A stretch of 64,000 nt of DNA. Source: [Actinomadura] parvosata subsp. kistnae. Its GTDB lineage: Bacteria > Actinomycetota > Actinomycetes > Streptosporangiales > Streptosporangiaceae. Positions 42,416-52,455 of this stretch are shown here, piece after piece. The position numbers and the translations under genes are program-made. Every line of letters begins with the position of its first letter. Within the stretch, counting starts at the first letter, position 1. The notes beneath the pieces were generated by a model. The model saw nothing but the letters and a program-made list of their open reading frames with translations. It did not search any database and had not been told where the DNA came from. The DNA lies in contig NZ_OOHJ01000018.1 of assembly GCF_900323885.1 (NCBI RefSeq), positions 3,025,001 to 3,089,000 of the forward strand. Reading direction: 5' to 3'.

Positions 42416-43150
42416 ATGGCGACGAACGCGGCGACGAACGCGGCGGGGCGCAAGCCGGAGACCCAGCTGGCACTGGTGCGGCGGGCGCGCAAGATGAACC
42501 GCATCCTCGCGGAGACCTACCCTGACGCCCATTGTGAGCTCGACTTCCGCAATCCGCTGGAGCTGCTGGTCGCGACGATCCTCTCCGCGCAGTGCACGGA
42601 CAAGCGGGTCAACATGGTCACCCCCACCCTTTTCGCGAAATATCCGACGGTGGAGGACTATGCCGCCGCCGACCGGGAGGAGATGGAGGAGATCATCCGC
42701 TCCACCGGCTTCTTCCGCGCGAAGACCAACAGCATCATCGGCATGGCGCAGGCGGTCTGCGACCGGTACGGCGGCGAGGTGCCCGCCAAGCTGAAGGACC
42801 TCGTCACGCTGCCCGGCGTCGGCCGCAAGACGGCCAACGTGGTGCTCGGCAACGCGTTCGGGGTGCCGGGCCTGACCGTCGACACGCACTTCCAGCGCCT
42901 CGTACGCCGCTTTGGCTGGACCGAGGAGACCGACCCCGTCAAGATCGAGCACGTCGTGGCCGAGCTGCTCCCCAAGCGCGAGTGGACGATCTTCTCCCAT
43001 CGGGTGATCTGGCACGGCCGCCGCATCTGCCACGCCCGCCGGCCCGCGTGCGGCGTGTGCCCGCTGGCCGCGCTCTGCCCCTCGTACGGCACCGGTCCCA
43101 CCGGCCAGGCCGAGGCGCAGAAGCTCGTCCGATCCGGCCCGTTCTCCTGA
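42416..43150 (+). CDS. nth: Endonuclease III (DNA glycosylase/AP lyase)
   Basis: A 244-aa enzyme: VATILSAQCTDKRVNMVTP, the helix-hairpin-helix LPGVGRKTANVVLGNAF with catalytic Lys (~138), TVDTHFQRLVRRFGW with catalytic Asp (~156), and the [4Fe-4S] ligands CHARRPACGVCPLAALC (Cx6Cx2Cx5C). It removes oxidised pyrimidines and cuts the AP site. ATG 42416 lies after TCTACTCTTGCGGGC with only a weak ribosome site. Its 3' end is duplicated downstream (30-bp repeat). Rv3674c holds the same place in mycobacteria. Confidence 0.95.
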   Translation: MATNAATNAAGRKPETQLALVRRARKMNRILAETYPDAHCELDFRNPLELLVATILSAQCTDKRVNMVTPTLFAKYPTVEDYAAADREEMEEIIRSTGFFRAKTNSIIGMAQAVCDRYGGEVPAKLKDLVTLPGVGRKTANVVLGNAFGVPGLTVDTHFQRLVRRFGWTEETDPVKIEHVVAELLPKREWTIFSHRVIWHGRRICHARRPACGVCPLAALCPSYGTGPTGQAEAQKLVRSGPFS

Positions 43151-43193
43151 TGACGGGAAGCCACCGGCCCGTTCTCCTGATGCGGGGAAGTCA
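43134..43193 (+). repeat. 30-bp tandem repeat copying the nth 3' end, two copies
   Basis: CCGGCCCGTTCTCCTGATG followed by ~11 bases begins at 43134 and again at 43164. The first copy contains the true stop (43148-43150); the second repeats codons SGPFS-like and a stop at 43178-43180. It sits between nth and the NUDIX start at 43221. Confidence 0.92.
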
Positions 43194-43220
43194 TTCGCGG
43201 CGCGGCGTGTTGGAGGATGC

Positions 43221-43871
43221 GTGACCCAAGTGCCCGACTGGCTGGAGAGACTGGCGGCGCAAGCGCAGCGGATCCGGGTTCCCGCCCCCCTCCGGCCCCC
43301 CGACGGGCGCGGGCGCGAGGCCGCGGTGCTGATGTTGTTCGGCGAGGGGCCGCACGGCCCTGACGTGCTGCTCATCCAGCGCAGCACGCGCGGGCGCCGG
43401 CACGCGGGCCAGCCCGCCTTCCCCGGCGGCGGCGTGGACCCGGAGGACGCGGGGCCGGTCGAGGCCGCGTTGCGGGAGGCCGAGGAGGAGACCGGGGCCG
43501 ACCCGCGCGGGGTGCACGTCATCTGCACGATGCCCGAGCTGTACCTGCCCTACAGCGACAACCGCGTCACGCCGGTGATCGCCTGGTGGCGGGAGCCGTC
43601 GGCGGTGCACGCGGCCTCGCCTGACGAGGTCGACTCCGTCGAGCGGGTGCCGATCGCCGAGCTGGTCGATCCCGCCAACCGGGTCATGCTGCGGCATCCG
43701 CGGGGCACGGCGGGGCCGGCGTTCCGGGTGCGGGGGATGCTGGTGTGGGGGTTCACCGCGATGATCCTCGACACCGTCCTGCGTGAGGGCGGGCTCGAAC
43801 GGCCGTGGGATCCGACGCGCATGGAGGACCTGCCGCCCGACGTGGTGCGGCTCTCCGCCCGTACCGGCTGA
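43221..43871 (+). CDS. NUDIX hydrolase, CoA pyrophosphatase type
   Basis: A 216-aa protein with AAVLMLFGEGPHGPDVLLIQRS, HAGQPAFPGGGVDPEDAG and the NUDIX box VEAALREAEEETGAD. The upstream RSTRGRRHAGQPAFPGG fits the CoA-pyrophosphatase signature (UPF0035). GTG 43221 has GGAGGA upstream. It is equivalent to Rv3672c. It is convergent with the HEAT-repeat gene (3-base gap). Confidence 0.9.
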   Translation: MTQVPDWLERLAAQAQRIRVPAPLRPPDGRGREAAVLMLFGEGPHGPDVLLIQRSTRGRRHAGQPAFPGGGVDPEDAGPVEAALREAEEETGADPRGVHVICTMPELYLPYSDNRVTPVIAWWREPSAVHAASPDEVDSVERVPIAELVDPANRVMLRHPRGTAGPAFRVRGMLVWGFTAMILDTVLREGGLERPWDPTRMEDLPPDVVRLSARTG

Positions 43872-43874
43872 GAC

Positions 43875-44438
43875 TCAGCGCGCCGACCTGAGCGCGACGC
43901 CGAGCGCGGCCCAGCCGGCCACGTCGGCGTCGCTGTCGGCCGCCAGCGTGCGCAGCGTCTCCAGCCCCGCCCTGTCGGGCGGGTCGCCGAGCACGTGCTG
44001 CAGCGCGTACGCCGCCCCGTACCTGACCCGCGGGTCCATGTGACCGGCCAGGTCGATCACGGACGGGAGCGAGCGCGGGTCCGCCAGGTGACCGAACGCG
44101 ATCAGCACCGAGTAGAGCACCACGGCGTCGTCCTCGCTGGCGGCCAGGTAGCGCAGCACCGGCAGCGTCCGGTCCACGAACGGCCGCAGCATGCCCATGA
44201 TGTCGACGCCGAGCAGCCGCTCCTCCACGGTGTCGGCGGCGCACAGCCGCCTTGCCTCGATGAACGACTCCAGGTCGCCGCGCTGGCGCAGCAACGAGAT
44301 GACGTGCCAGCGCAGCGGGCCGTCAGGATCGGTGTCGCGCAGGGCAGCCTGGATGAGTTCGCGCACTGTTCCCTCGTCCGGCGGCATACCGCTCAAGATA
44401 GCCAGGTGAGTGACGTCGTCCTGATCGAAGACGTGCAC
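43875..44438 (-). CDS. HEAT-repeat protein
   Basis: A 187-aa all-helical protein with 4-5 HEAT-like units (LRWHVISLLRQRGD, TVEERLLGVDIMGML, VVLYSVLIAFGHLADPRSLPSVIDL, DPRVRYGAAYALQHVLGD, DADVAGWAALGVAL). Such solenoids bind proteins or nucleic acids. GTG 44438 is divergent from marP with a 31-base gap, so their promoters overlap. It is not part of the mycobacterial gene order; it appears to be an insertion in this lineage. Confidence 0.75.
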   Translation of the reverse strand: MHVFDQDDVTHLAILSGMPPDEGTVRELIQAALRDTDPDGPLRWHVISLLRQRGDLESFIEARRLCAADTVEERLLGVDIMGMLRPFVDRTLPVLRYLAASEDDAVVLYSVLIAFGHLADPRSLPSVIDLAGHMDPRVRYGAAYALQHVLGDPPDRAGLETLRTLAADSDADVAGWAALGVALRSAR

Positions 44439-44469
44439 ACTTGACCGTATCGCTGGTTACCTTTGAAGC

Positions 44470-45660
44470 GTGCGCGGTGATCTGCTTGACCTCATCTTGA
44501 TCGGCCTCGTGATCGCCTTCGGCATCTCGGGTTACCGGCAGGGTTTCATCATCGGGGCGATGAGCTTCGTGGGGTTCGTGGGCGGCGCCGTGCTGGGCGT
44601 GTTCATCGCGCCTCCGGTCTCGAAGGCGGTCGTCGACGGTGACACGCCGCAGGCGTTGCTGGCGATCGTGATCGTGTTCCTGTCGGCGACCATCGGGCAG
44701 TTCGCCTCCTCGACGCTCGGCGCCGTCGTGCGCAGCCACGTCACGTGGGAGCCGGCGAAGATGGCCGACGCGATCGGCGGCACGTTCGCGAGCGCGCTGT
44801 CGGTGCTGGTCATCGCGTGGCTGATCGGCTCGCTCATCGTCTCCACCGCGTTCAGCCCGCTCGTCGACCAGGTGAAGAACTCCGCGCTGCTCACCACCGT
44901 CGACGACGCCATCCCGCAGGCCGCGCGCAACTGGCAGCAGCCGTTCAAGAAGTTCATCGACCGCTCGGAGTTCCCGCCGGTCTTCGACGCGATCGGGGCG
45001 GGCGCGCTGATCGACGTGCAGCCGCCCGACCAGAGCGTGCTGCAGGGCGCCAAGCTGGGCCGGGCCCGCGAGGCGATCGTGAAGGTGCAGGGCGACGCCC
45101 AGAGCTGCAACAAGCACATCGAGGGCACCGGCTTCGTCTACGCGCGCGGCCGCATCATGACGAACGCGCACGTGGTCGCCGGCGTCACCCGCGACCTCCA
45201 GGTCATCGACCACAACGGCGACCGCCACGCGGCCACGGTCGTGCGCTACAACCCGCGCCGCGACATCGCCGTCCTCTACGTGCCGGGGCTCGACCTGCCG
45301 CAGCTCTCCTTCGACGGTGAGGGGCGCCGCGGCGACAACGCGATCATCGCCGGCTTCCCCAAGGGCAAGGGCTTCACCGCCGAGCCGGCCAGGATCGGCA
45401 GCCAGCTCGAGGCCGAGGGCCCCGACATCTACCGGGAGAACACGGTCCGGCGGAAGGTGTACGCGATCCGCGGCCAGGTGCTGCCGGGCAACTCCGGTGG
45501 GCCGCTGCTCACGGTCGACGGCCAGGTCTACGGCGTGATCTTCGCGGCGGCGATCAACGAGGAGCAGACGGGTTACGTGCTGACGGCCGAGGAGGTCGCC
45601 CCCGACGCCTCGGCGGGCCGCAACGACACGACGCCGGCCAGCACGCAGGAGTGCGACTGA
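44470..45660 (+). CDS. marP: Membrane-bound periplasmic serine protease MarP
   Basis: A 396-aa protein. The N-terminal ~160 residues hold four membrane segments of the CvpA type (LLDLILIGLVIAFGISGYRQGF..). A chymotrypsin-like protease domain follows, with triad His ~234 (TNAHVVAG), Asp ~265 (RRDIAVLYV) and Ser ~342 (PGNSGGPLL). Cys ~213 and Cys 395 match the disulfide pair of M. tuberculosis MarP (Rv3671c), which protects against acid and oxidative stress. GTG 44470 is the start. Confidence 0.93.
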   Translation: MRGDLLDLILIGLVIAFGISGYRQGFIIGAMSFVGFVGGAVLGVFIAPPVSKAVVDGDTPQALLAIVIVFLSATIGQFASSTLGAVVRSHVTWEPAKMADAIGGTFASALSVLVIAWLIGSLIVSTAFSPLVDQVKNSALLTTVDDAIPQAARNWQQPFKKFIDRSEFPPVFDAIGAGALIDVQPPDQSVLQGAKLGRAREAIVKVQGDAQSCNKHIEGTGFVYARGRIMTNAHVVAGVTRDLQVIDHNGDRHAATVVRYNPRRDIAVLYVPGLDLPQLSFDGEGRRGDNAIIAGFPKGKGFTAEPARIGSQLEAEGPDIYRENTVRRKVYAIRGQVLPGNSGGPLLTVDGQVYGVIFAAAINEEQTGYVLTAEEVAPDASAGRNDTTPASTQECD

Positions 45661-45698
45661 TCGTCCCGACTTCGGTTCCCTTCTTTCGCGTGCCCCTA

Positions 45699-45733
45699 TG
45701 TGATAGCCTTTCACAATGTGAAAGCTCATCACA
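45699..45733. promoter_or_regulatory. 35-bp dyad operator before the aldo/keto reductase-TetR pair
   Basis: TGTGATNNNCTTTCACA, one base, then TGTGAAAGNNNATCACA forms a near-perfect dyad centred at 45716, with arms TGTGAT/ATCACA and CTTTCACA/TGTGAAAG. It can also be read as two 17-bp TGTGA-N7-TCACA sites side by side. Its last base is the A of the proposed start ATG 45733, so a bound repressor would cover the translation start. The TetR gene downstream is the obvious candidate regulator. Confidence 0.75.
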
Positions 45734-46695
45734 TGGTACGGCTTGGACGGACGGACATCGAGATCTCCCCGGTCGGGCTGGGCTGCATGCAGTTCGCCGG
45801 CACCGGCTACGTCGCGCGGTGGATGGTCAGGCCCATCGACCAGGAGAGCGCCACCTCCGTCGTACGCGCGGCGCTCGGCGGCGGCGTCACCTGGTTCGAC
45901 ACCGCCGAGATGTACGGCAACGGGCGCTCCGAGGAGATGCTGGCCAGCGCGCTCAAGGCGTGCGGCGTCGCCCCGGGCGAGGTGACGGTGGCCACGAAGT
46001 GGGTGCCGCTGGGCCGTACCGCGGCCAGCATCACCAGGACGATCGGCGACCGCCTGCGCCACCTCGGCGGCTTCCCCGTGGACCTGCACCAGATCCACAT
46101 GCCCACCGGCTCGCTGTCGAGCCTCCCGGCCCAGCTCAAGGCCATGGCCCTGCTGCTCAAGGCGGGCCGGATCCGCTCGGTCGGAGTCAGCAACTTCTCC
46201 GCCCGCCAGCTGGAGCTCGCCCACCGCGTGCTCGCCGCGGAAGGCGTCACGCTGGCCTCGAACCAGGTGCGGATCAGCCTGCTGCACCGCGACGTCGAGC
46301 GCGACGGCGTCCTCGACACCGCCCGCCGGCTGGGCGTCACGCTGATCGCGTACTCGCCGCTGGAGGGCGGGCTGCTCACCGGCCGCTTCCACGACGACCC
46401 CGCGCTGGCCCGGTCGGCGCCCGTGATGCGCCGGTTCTTCGGCCGCCGCGAGCTGAGCGCCCAGGGGCTCGCCCGTACCAGGCCGCTGATCGAGGAGCTG
46501 CGCGCGATCGGCAAGGCGTACGGCGCGTCCGTCTCGCAGGTGGCCGTCAACTGGGTCATCACCCGGTACGGCGACACCGTCGTGGCGATCCCCGGCGCGT
46601 CCAAGCCGCGCCAGGCGGCCGAGGCGGCGGGCGCCATGGGCTTCCGCCTCACCGAGGCCGAGATCGGCCGGCTGAACGCGCTCTCGCTACCCTGA
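45733..46695 (+). CDS. Aldo/keto reductase
   Basis: A 320-aa TIM-barrel oxidoreductase: VRLGRTDIEISPVGLGCMQF, VTWFDTAEMYGNGRSEEML (catalytic Asp and Tyr), VATKWVPLGR (Lys), DLHQIHMP (His), RSVGVSNFSARQLEL, IAYSPLEGGLLTGRF and VAIPGASKPRQAAEAA (NADPH phosphate site). ATG 45733 is chosen; an upstream GTG (45700) lies inside the dyad. It is followed by a TetR gene at 4 bases and absent from the mycobacterial order, so this pair is an insertion between marP and the hydrolase block. Confidence 0.9.
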   Translation: MVRLGRTDIEISPVGLGCMQFAGTGYVARWMVRPIDQESATSVVRAALGGGVTWFDTAEMYGNGRSEEMLASALKACGVAPGEVTVATKWVPLGRTAASITRTIGDRLRHLGGFPVDLHQIHMPTGSLSSLPAQLKAMALLLKAGRIRSVGVSNFSARQLELAHRVLAAEGVTLASNQVRISLLHRDVERDGVLDTARRLGVTLIAYSPLEGGLLTGRFHDDPALARSAPVMRRFFGRRELSAQGLARTRPLIEELRAIGKAYGASVSQVAVNWVITRYGDTVVAIPGASKPRQAAEAAGAMGFRLTEAEIGRLNALSLP

Positions 46696-46699
46696 TGCG

Positions 46700-47305
46700 G
46701 TGCCAAGAACCGCCAGACGCGACCGTTACCACCACGGCGACCTGCGCGCCGCGCTCATCGACACCGCGATGGAGCTGATCGCCGAGCAGGGGGCGCAGGG
46801 GTTCTCGCTGGCGGAGGCGAGCAGGCGGCTCGGCGTCGCCGTCAGCGCCCCCTACCGGCACTTCGCCGACCGCGACGAGCTGCTGGTCGCGGTCGGGGTG
46901 CGCACGGGGGAGCTGCTGGTCGCGGCCGTGACGGCCGAGCGCGGGGGCGACGCGCCTGAGGAGCGGCTGGTGGCGGTCGTGCGCGGGTACGTCCGGTTCG
47001 CCGCCCGGCACCGGGCCCTGTTCGAGACGCTGCTCAACCTGATCACCCCCGAGGGGGAGCCGGAGCTGGACCGCGCGATGCGTCCCGTCAAAGCCGCCTT
47101 CCACGACGCCGCCACGGCCCTGTCCGGCGGCGACCCGGCGGCGGCGCAGGCGCTCGGGATGGCCGTGATCGCGACCGCCGACGGGCACGCGGGGCTGCTG
47201 CACCGGGGGACGTTCGGGACGGGGGAAGAGGCGGTGGAGACGGCGGTGCGCCAGGCGGCGGCGGCCACCCGCGCCCTGGTCGCCGGCCGCGCAGCACTCG
47301 GTTAG
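46700..47305 (+). CDS. TetR/AcrR-family regulator
   Basis: A 201-aa protein. The N-terminal HTH is HHGDLRAALIDTAMELIAEQGAQGFSLAEASRRLGVAVSAPYRHFADRDELL, and a helical ligand-binding domain with a TetR_C_33-like look follows (VRGYVRFAARHRALFETLL). GTG 46700 is 4 bases after the reductase stop, so the two form an operon. It probably represses its own operon through the dyad at 45699. Its end overlaps the DUF309 gene by 4 bases. Confidence 0.9.
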   Translation: MPRTARRDRYHHGDLRAALIDTAMELIAEQGAQGFSLAEASRRLGVAVSAPYRHFADRDELLVAVGVRTGELLVAAVTAERGGDAPEERLVAVVRGYVRFAARHRALFETLLNLITPEGEPELDRAMRPVKAAFHDAATALSGGDPAAAQALGMAVIATADGHAGLLHRGTFGTGEEAVETAVRQAAAATRALVAGRAALG

Positions 47306-47658
47306 GTGGGCAGCTTGTCGAGGATCAGGGCGATGGCCTCGGCGGGGTCGGTGTCCTGGGTCAGCGACGAGGCCGCCTTGCCGACGGGGTCGTACGCGCC
47401 GCCGTACGACTGCGCCTTGGCCGCGCCCCGGCTGAAGAGCGTCATCGCGCCGCGCCCGTTGCCGCGCTGGAGGTGCGTCAGCCCGACGCAGATCTGCGCC
47501 AGCCCCTGCCACAGCTCCCGCTCCTCCTCGGGCGCGCACTTCCACCGCCCCTCGAACACCTCGTGCGCGTTGAACGGCAGCCCCTCCTCCAGGAAGCGCC
47601 GCCCGTCGGCCAGCGCCTGCTCGGTGGTGGGGGCGTAGTCGTCGGGCACCCTGGGCAT
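47302..47658 (-). CDS. DUF309 protein, N-terminus lost to an apparent frameshift
   Basis: The intact frame (118 aa) holds the DUF309 domain: FLEEGLPFNAHEVFEGRWKCAP (HxxxE..W) and WQGLAQICVGLTHLQRGN. The true start is probably ATG 47744, which overlaps the upstream hydrolase stop (ATGA) and gives MRDRDPEGRPRNARPRDAYG, the usual DUF309 N-terminus. After GRP the frames part: one extra base in the C run at ~47672-47684 would give G-R-P-x-P-Y-G-S-P-G-M-P-R-V-P and a 147-aa protein. The function is unknown; the conserved His/Glu suggest metal binding. Confidence 0.8.
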   Translation of the reverse strand: MPRVPDDYAPTTEQALADGRRFLEEGLPFNAHEVFEGRWKCAPEEERELWQGLAQICVGLTHLQRGNGRGAMTLFSRGAAKAQSYGGAYDPVGKAASSLTQDTDPAEAIALILDKLPT

Positions 47659-47740
47659 GCCGGGGGACCCGTAGGGGAGGGCCGGCCGTAGGCGTCGCGC
47701 GGCCGGGCGTTGCGCGGCCTGCCCTCGGGGTCGCGGTCTC

Positions 47741-48661
47741 TCATCGGTCGGGCTCCGGATCGTCCAGCCAGCCGAGCAGCTCGGTGTCGAACACGTCGGG
47801 AATCTCCTCGTGGGGGAAGTGGCCGGCCCCTTCGAACAGCCGCCACCTGTAAGGTGCCGCGACGTAGCGGCTCGAACCCTGCGCCGTGCGCGGCAGCACG
47901 CTGGGGTCGAGCGCCCCGTGCAGGTGCAGCGTGGGCGCCTCCACCTCGGTACGCATGAGCCGCGCGTACCGCCGCCCGTCGGGCCGCAGCTGGGAGCGGC
48001 CGAACCAGCGGTGGTACTCCAGCGCGCAGTGCGACACGGCCGGGATCCTGAACGCCTCCCGATACGTCCGCGACTCCTCCTGCTCCGGCCAGCCGGGCCG
48101 CGACCGCTCCTCCAGCAGCCGCCCGACCAGCGCGGCGTCGTGCCGGGTGAGCCGCCGCTCGGGCAGCAGCGGGAGCTGGAAGCCGATCGTCCTGCGGCTG
48201 GCCCTGAGCTGCCCGAAGGGGTCGGTCAGGAGGGCGTTGCGCAGCCGCAGCGGGTGGGGCGCGGACACGGCGACGAGCCGGCGCACGCACTTGGGGTCTT
48301 GTGCGGCCATCGTCCAGGCCAGCAGCCCGCCCCAGTCGTGCCCGACCACGACCGCCCCGGTCTCGCCGAGCGCCCTGATCAGCCCGGTCGCGTCGGCCGC
48401 CAGCGTGGGCAGGTCGTAGCCGCGCGGCGGCTTGTCGCTGCCGCCGTAACCGCGCAGGTCGGGCGCCACGGCGCGGAAGCCGGCCGCGGCCAGCGAGACG
48501 AGCTGGTGCCGCCACGTCCACCAGAACTGCGGGAACCCGTGCAGCAGCAGGACCAGCGGGCCCTCGCCGGCCTCGACGACGTGGAAGCGGGTGCCGCCCG
48601 CGTGCACCGCGCGGTGCGTCCAGGGGCCCTCGATGTGGACGACCGACTCGTCAGGAGCCAT
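47741..48661 (-). CDS. Alpha/beta hydrolase, epoxide hydrolase-like (Rv3670-like)
   Basis: A 306-aa enzyme. The oxyanion-hole segment is LLLHGFPQFWWTWRHQL, the nucleophile elbow is VVVGHDWGGLLAW (Asp nucleophile, as in epoxide hydrolases and haloalkane dehalogenases), and the His comes from GAGHFPHEEIPD. The helical cap contains Tyr candidates for epoxide activation (RTYREAF, EYHRWF). ATG 48661 starts inside the 3' end of the holin-like gene (11-base overlap). The substrate is unknown. Confidence 0.88.
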   Translation of the reverse strand: MAPDESVVHIEGPWTHRAVHAGGTRFHVVEAGEGPLVLLLHGFPQFWWTWRHQLVSLAAAGFRAVAPDLRGYGGSDKPPRGYDLPTLAADATGLIRALGETGAVVVGHDWGGLLAWTMAAQDPKCVRRLVAVSAPHPLRLRNALLTDPFGQLRASRRTIGFQLPLLPERRLTRHDAALVGRLLEERSRPGWPEQEESRTYREAFRIPAVSHCALEYHRWFGRSQLRPDGRRYARLMRTEVEAPTLHLHGALDPSVLPRTAQGSSRYVAAPYRWRLFEGAGHFPHEEIPDVFDTELLGWLDDPEPDR

Positions 48662-49094
48662 CGCGGGTCACCGGCTCGCGATCCGGGCCGAGCGCGGGCA
48701 GCGGCGCCTGCCCGTCAGGCGTGGCGATCTCCTTGAGGTCCTTGATCGAGCGGGCCGTCCGCTTCATCCCGGCCAGCCCCTTGAGCCGGCGCACCCCGAC
48801 GAGCACCGCGAGACCCGCCGCCACCAGGTAGACCACGGTGACGATGAGGAAGGCGAGCCAGTTGGGCATGACCTGGGCCAGTGCGTACGCGATCGTGAAC
48901 GAGGCGAGGATCAGGCACAGGTGCGCCGCGAACGCGGCACCGGCGAACAGCCCGGCCGCCGTTCCGACCCGCTTGGCGTCGAACCTGAACTCGGTCTTGG
49001 CCAGCTCGATCTCCGAGCGGATCAGGTCCGAGATGTGACTGCTCGCCTGGGCGACCAGCGAGCCCAGGGATTCTTCCTCGGGAGTCTGCGGCAT
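48651..49094 (-). CDS. Phage-holin-family (superfamily III-like) membrane protein
   Basis: A 147-aa protein with an amphipathic N-terminus (SLGSLVAQASSHISDLIRSEIELAKTEF), two membrane segments (GTAAGLFAGAAFAAHLCLILASFTIAYAL; WLAFLIVTVVYLVAAGLAVLVG) and a charged tail. This is the chromosomal Actinobacteriophage_holin-like family (Rv3669 position), usually not part of a prophage. The actual role is unknown. It is upstream of and coupled to the hydrolase. Confidence 0.8.
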   Translation of the reverse strand: MPQTPEEESLGSLVAQASSHISDLIRSEIELAKTEFRFDAKRVGTAAGLFAGAAFAAHLCLILASFTIAYALAQVMPNWLAFLIVTVVYLVAAGLAVLVGVRRLKGLAGMKRTARSIKDLKEIATPDGQAPLPALGPDREPVTRDGS

Positions 49095-49125
49095 GAACGT
49101 CTCCTATCGAGGCCTGGTGGCCGTG

Positions 49126-50328
49126 TCAAACATCATCCAGCGCAATACGACGCTTGCGTACCCGTATCTTCAGCAGCACCGCCGCCAGAATCGACGCGAT
49201 GACGCTGGCCGCGAGGATCCCGGTGGTGACGGCCTCGGCGCGCTGCCGATCGTCGCCGTACGCGAGGTCGCCGATCAGCAGTGACACCGTGAACCCGATC
49301 CCGGCCAGCAACGACACCGCCGCCATGTCCCGCCAGTGGAGCTCCTCCGACAGTCTCGCCAGGCCGAGCCGCACCGACAGCCAGGCACCACCGAACACGC
49401 CGAGGAACTTACCGAGTACGAGTCCCGCCATCACTCCCAGAACTACCCGATCGGCAAAGATAGCGCCGACACTCGATCCGTCCAGCTTCACCCCCGCCGA
49501 CACGAACGCGAAGACGGGCACGGCCAGGCCCGCCGACACCGGCCGGAAGTAGTGGTCGGCCGCCTCGGCGGGGGAGCGGCTCTCGTGCGGGGCGGTCGTG
49601 ACCCTGGTCATCAGGCCGAGCGCGACGCCCGCGACGGTGGCGTGCACGCCGCTGACCTCGACGCAGTACCAGGCGGCCACGGCGAGCGGCACGAGCGCCC
49701 AGGGGCTGGTGACCAGGCGGCGCTGGAGCAGCCCGTACGCGGCGACGAGCGCCGCCCCGAGCACGAGCATGGGGACGTTCACGCGTTCGGTGTAGAAGAC
49801 GGCGATGACCGCGATGGCGCCGAGGTCGTCCACGACGGCGCAGGTCAGCAGGAACGCGCGCAGCGCGGCGGGCATCGCGCCGGCGGTGACGGCGAGCACG
49901 GCCAGGGCGAAGGCGATGTCGGTGGCGGTCGGGATCGCCCACCCGCGGGCGGCGTCCTGCGCCCCCCAGCTCACCAGCAGGAACACGATCGCGGGCAGGA
50001 CCATGCCCGCGAGGGAGGCGATGATGGGCAGGGCGGCCTTGCGCGGGTTCGACAGCTCGCCGTGGACGAACTCCTCCTTGACCTCCAGCCCCGCCACGAA
50101 GAAGAAGATCGTCAGCAGGCCGTGCTGGGCCCACTGGTACAGCTCCATGGGGCCGAGTGAGGCGTGGCGGAGCGCTTCGTAGCTGTCGTTGGAGACGTTC
50201 GCCCAGAGCAGGGCGACGATGGCGGCGGCGAGCATGATGACGCCGCCGATCGTCTCCGTGCGCAGGGCCTCGGCGAGCGCGCGGGCATAGCGGGCGCCGG
50301 TGGGGAAGGGCCACTTCTCGGTACGCAC
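49126..50328 (-). CDS. nhaA: Na+/H+ antiporter NhaA
   Basis: A 400-aa protein with 12 predicted membrane segments: TETIGGVIMLAAAIVALLWAN, FFFVAGLEVKEEFVHGEL, WAIPTATDIAFALAVLAV (TDIAFA, the unwound helix IV) and LLTCAVVDDLGAIAVIAVFY, with the two transport Asp in CAVVDD. FAFVSAGVKLDG and GIGFTVSLLIGDLAY follow. GTG 50328 is preferred because AAGGAG precedes it by 5 bases; ATG 50352 is in frame. It probably handles sodium and pH stress, near marP in the same block. Confidence 0.93.
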   Translation of the reverse strand: MRTEKWPFPTGARYARALAEALRTETIGGVIMLAAAIVALLWANVSNDSYEALRHASLGPMELYQWAQHGLLTIFFFVAGLEVKEEFVHGELSNPRKAALPIIASLAGMVLPAIVFLLVSWGAQDAARGWAIPTATDIAFALAVLAVTAGAMPAALRAFLLTCAVVDDLGAIAVIAVFYTERVNVPMLVLGAALVAAYGLLQRRLVTSPWALVPLAVAAWYCVEVSGVHATVAGVALGLMTRVTTAPHESRSPAEAADHYFRPVSAGLAVPVFAFVSAGVKLDGSSVGAIFADRVVLGVMAGLVLGKFLGVFGGAWLSVRLGLARLSEELHWRDMAAVSLLAGIGFTVSLLIGDLAYGDDRQRAEAVTTGILAASVIASILAAVLLKIRVRKRRIALDDV

Positions 50329-50424
50329 GGATCTCCTTCGGCCGGTCGGCATGACGCTCTTGTCGCTTTCCCTGCTTCGCCGACCAGACTTCCCGGCACA
50401 CCTGCCCACTAGCGTACCGATATA

Positions 50425-50460
50425 AGGCCGCATGCCCCGAAATGTCGGGACATGCGGCCT
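50425..50460 (-). terminator. Terminator after acs
   Basis: AGGCCGCATG (50425-50434) pairs with CATGCGGCCT (50451-50460), and the inner CCCGA/TCGGG extends the stem. On the minus strand TTATAT follows, 22 bases past the acs stop. Confidence 0.8.
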
Positions 50461-50481
50461 CGTGGGCTGTTTCCTAGTGAC

Positions 50482-52455
<1,974 letters not shown>

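Noticed and set aside
48651..49094. Prophage remnant because of the holin-family protein
   Set aside because: No other phage genes are nearby; this holin-like gene is a conserved chromosomal member of the block shared with mycobacteria.
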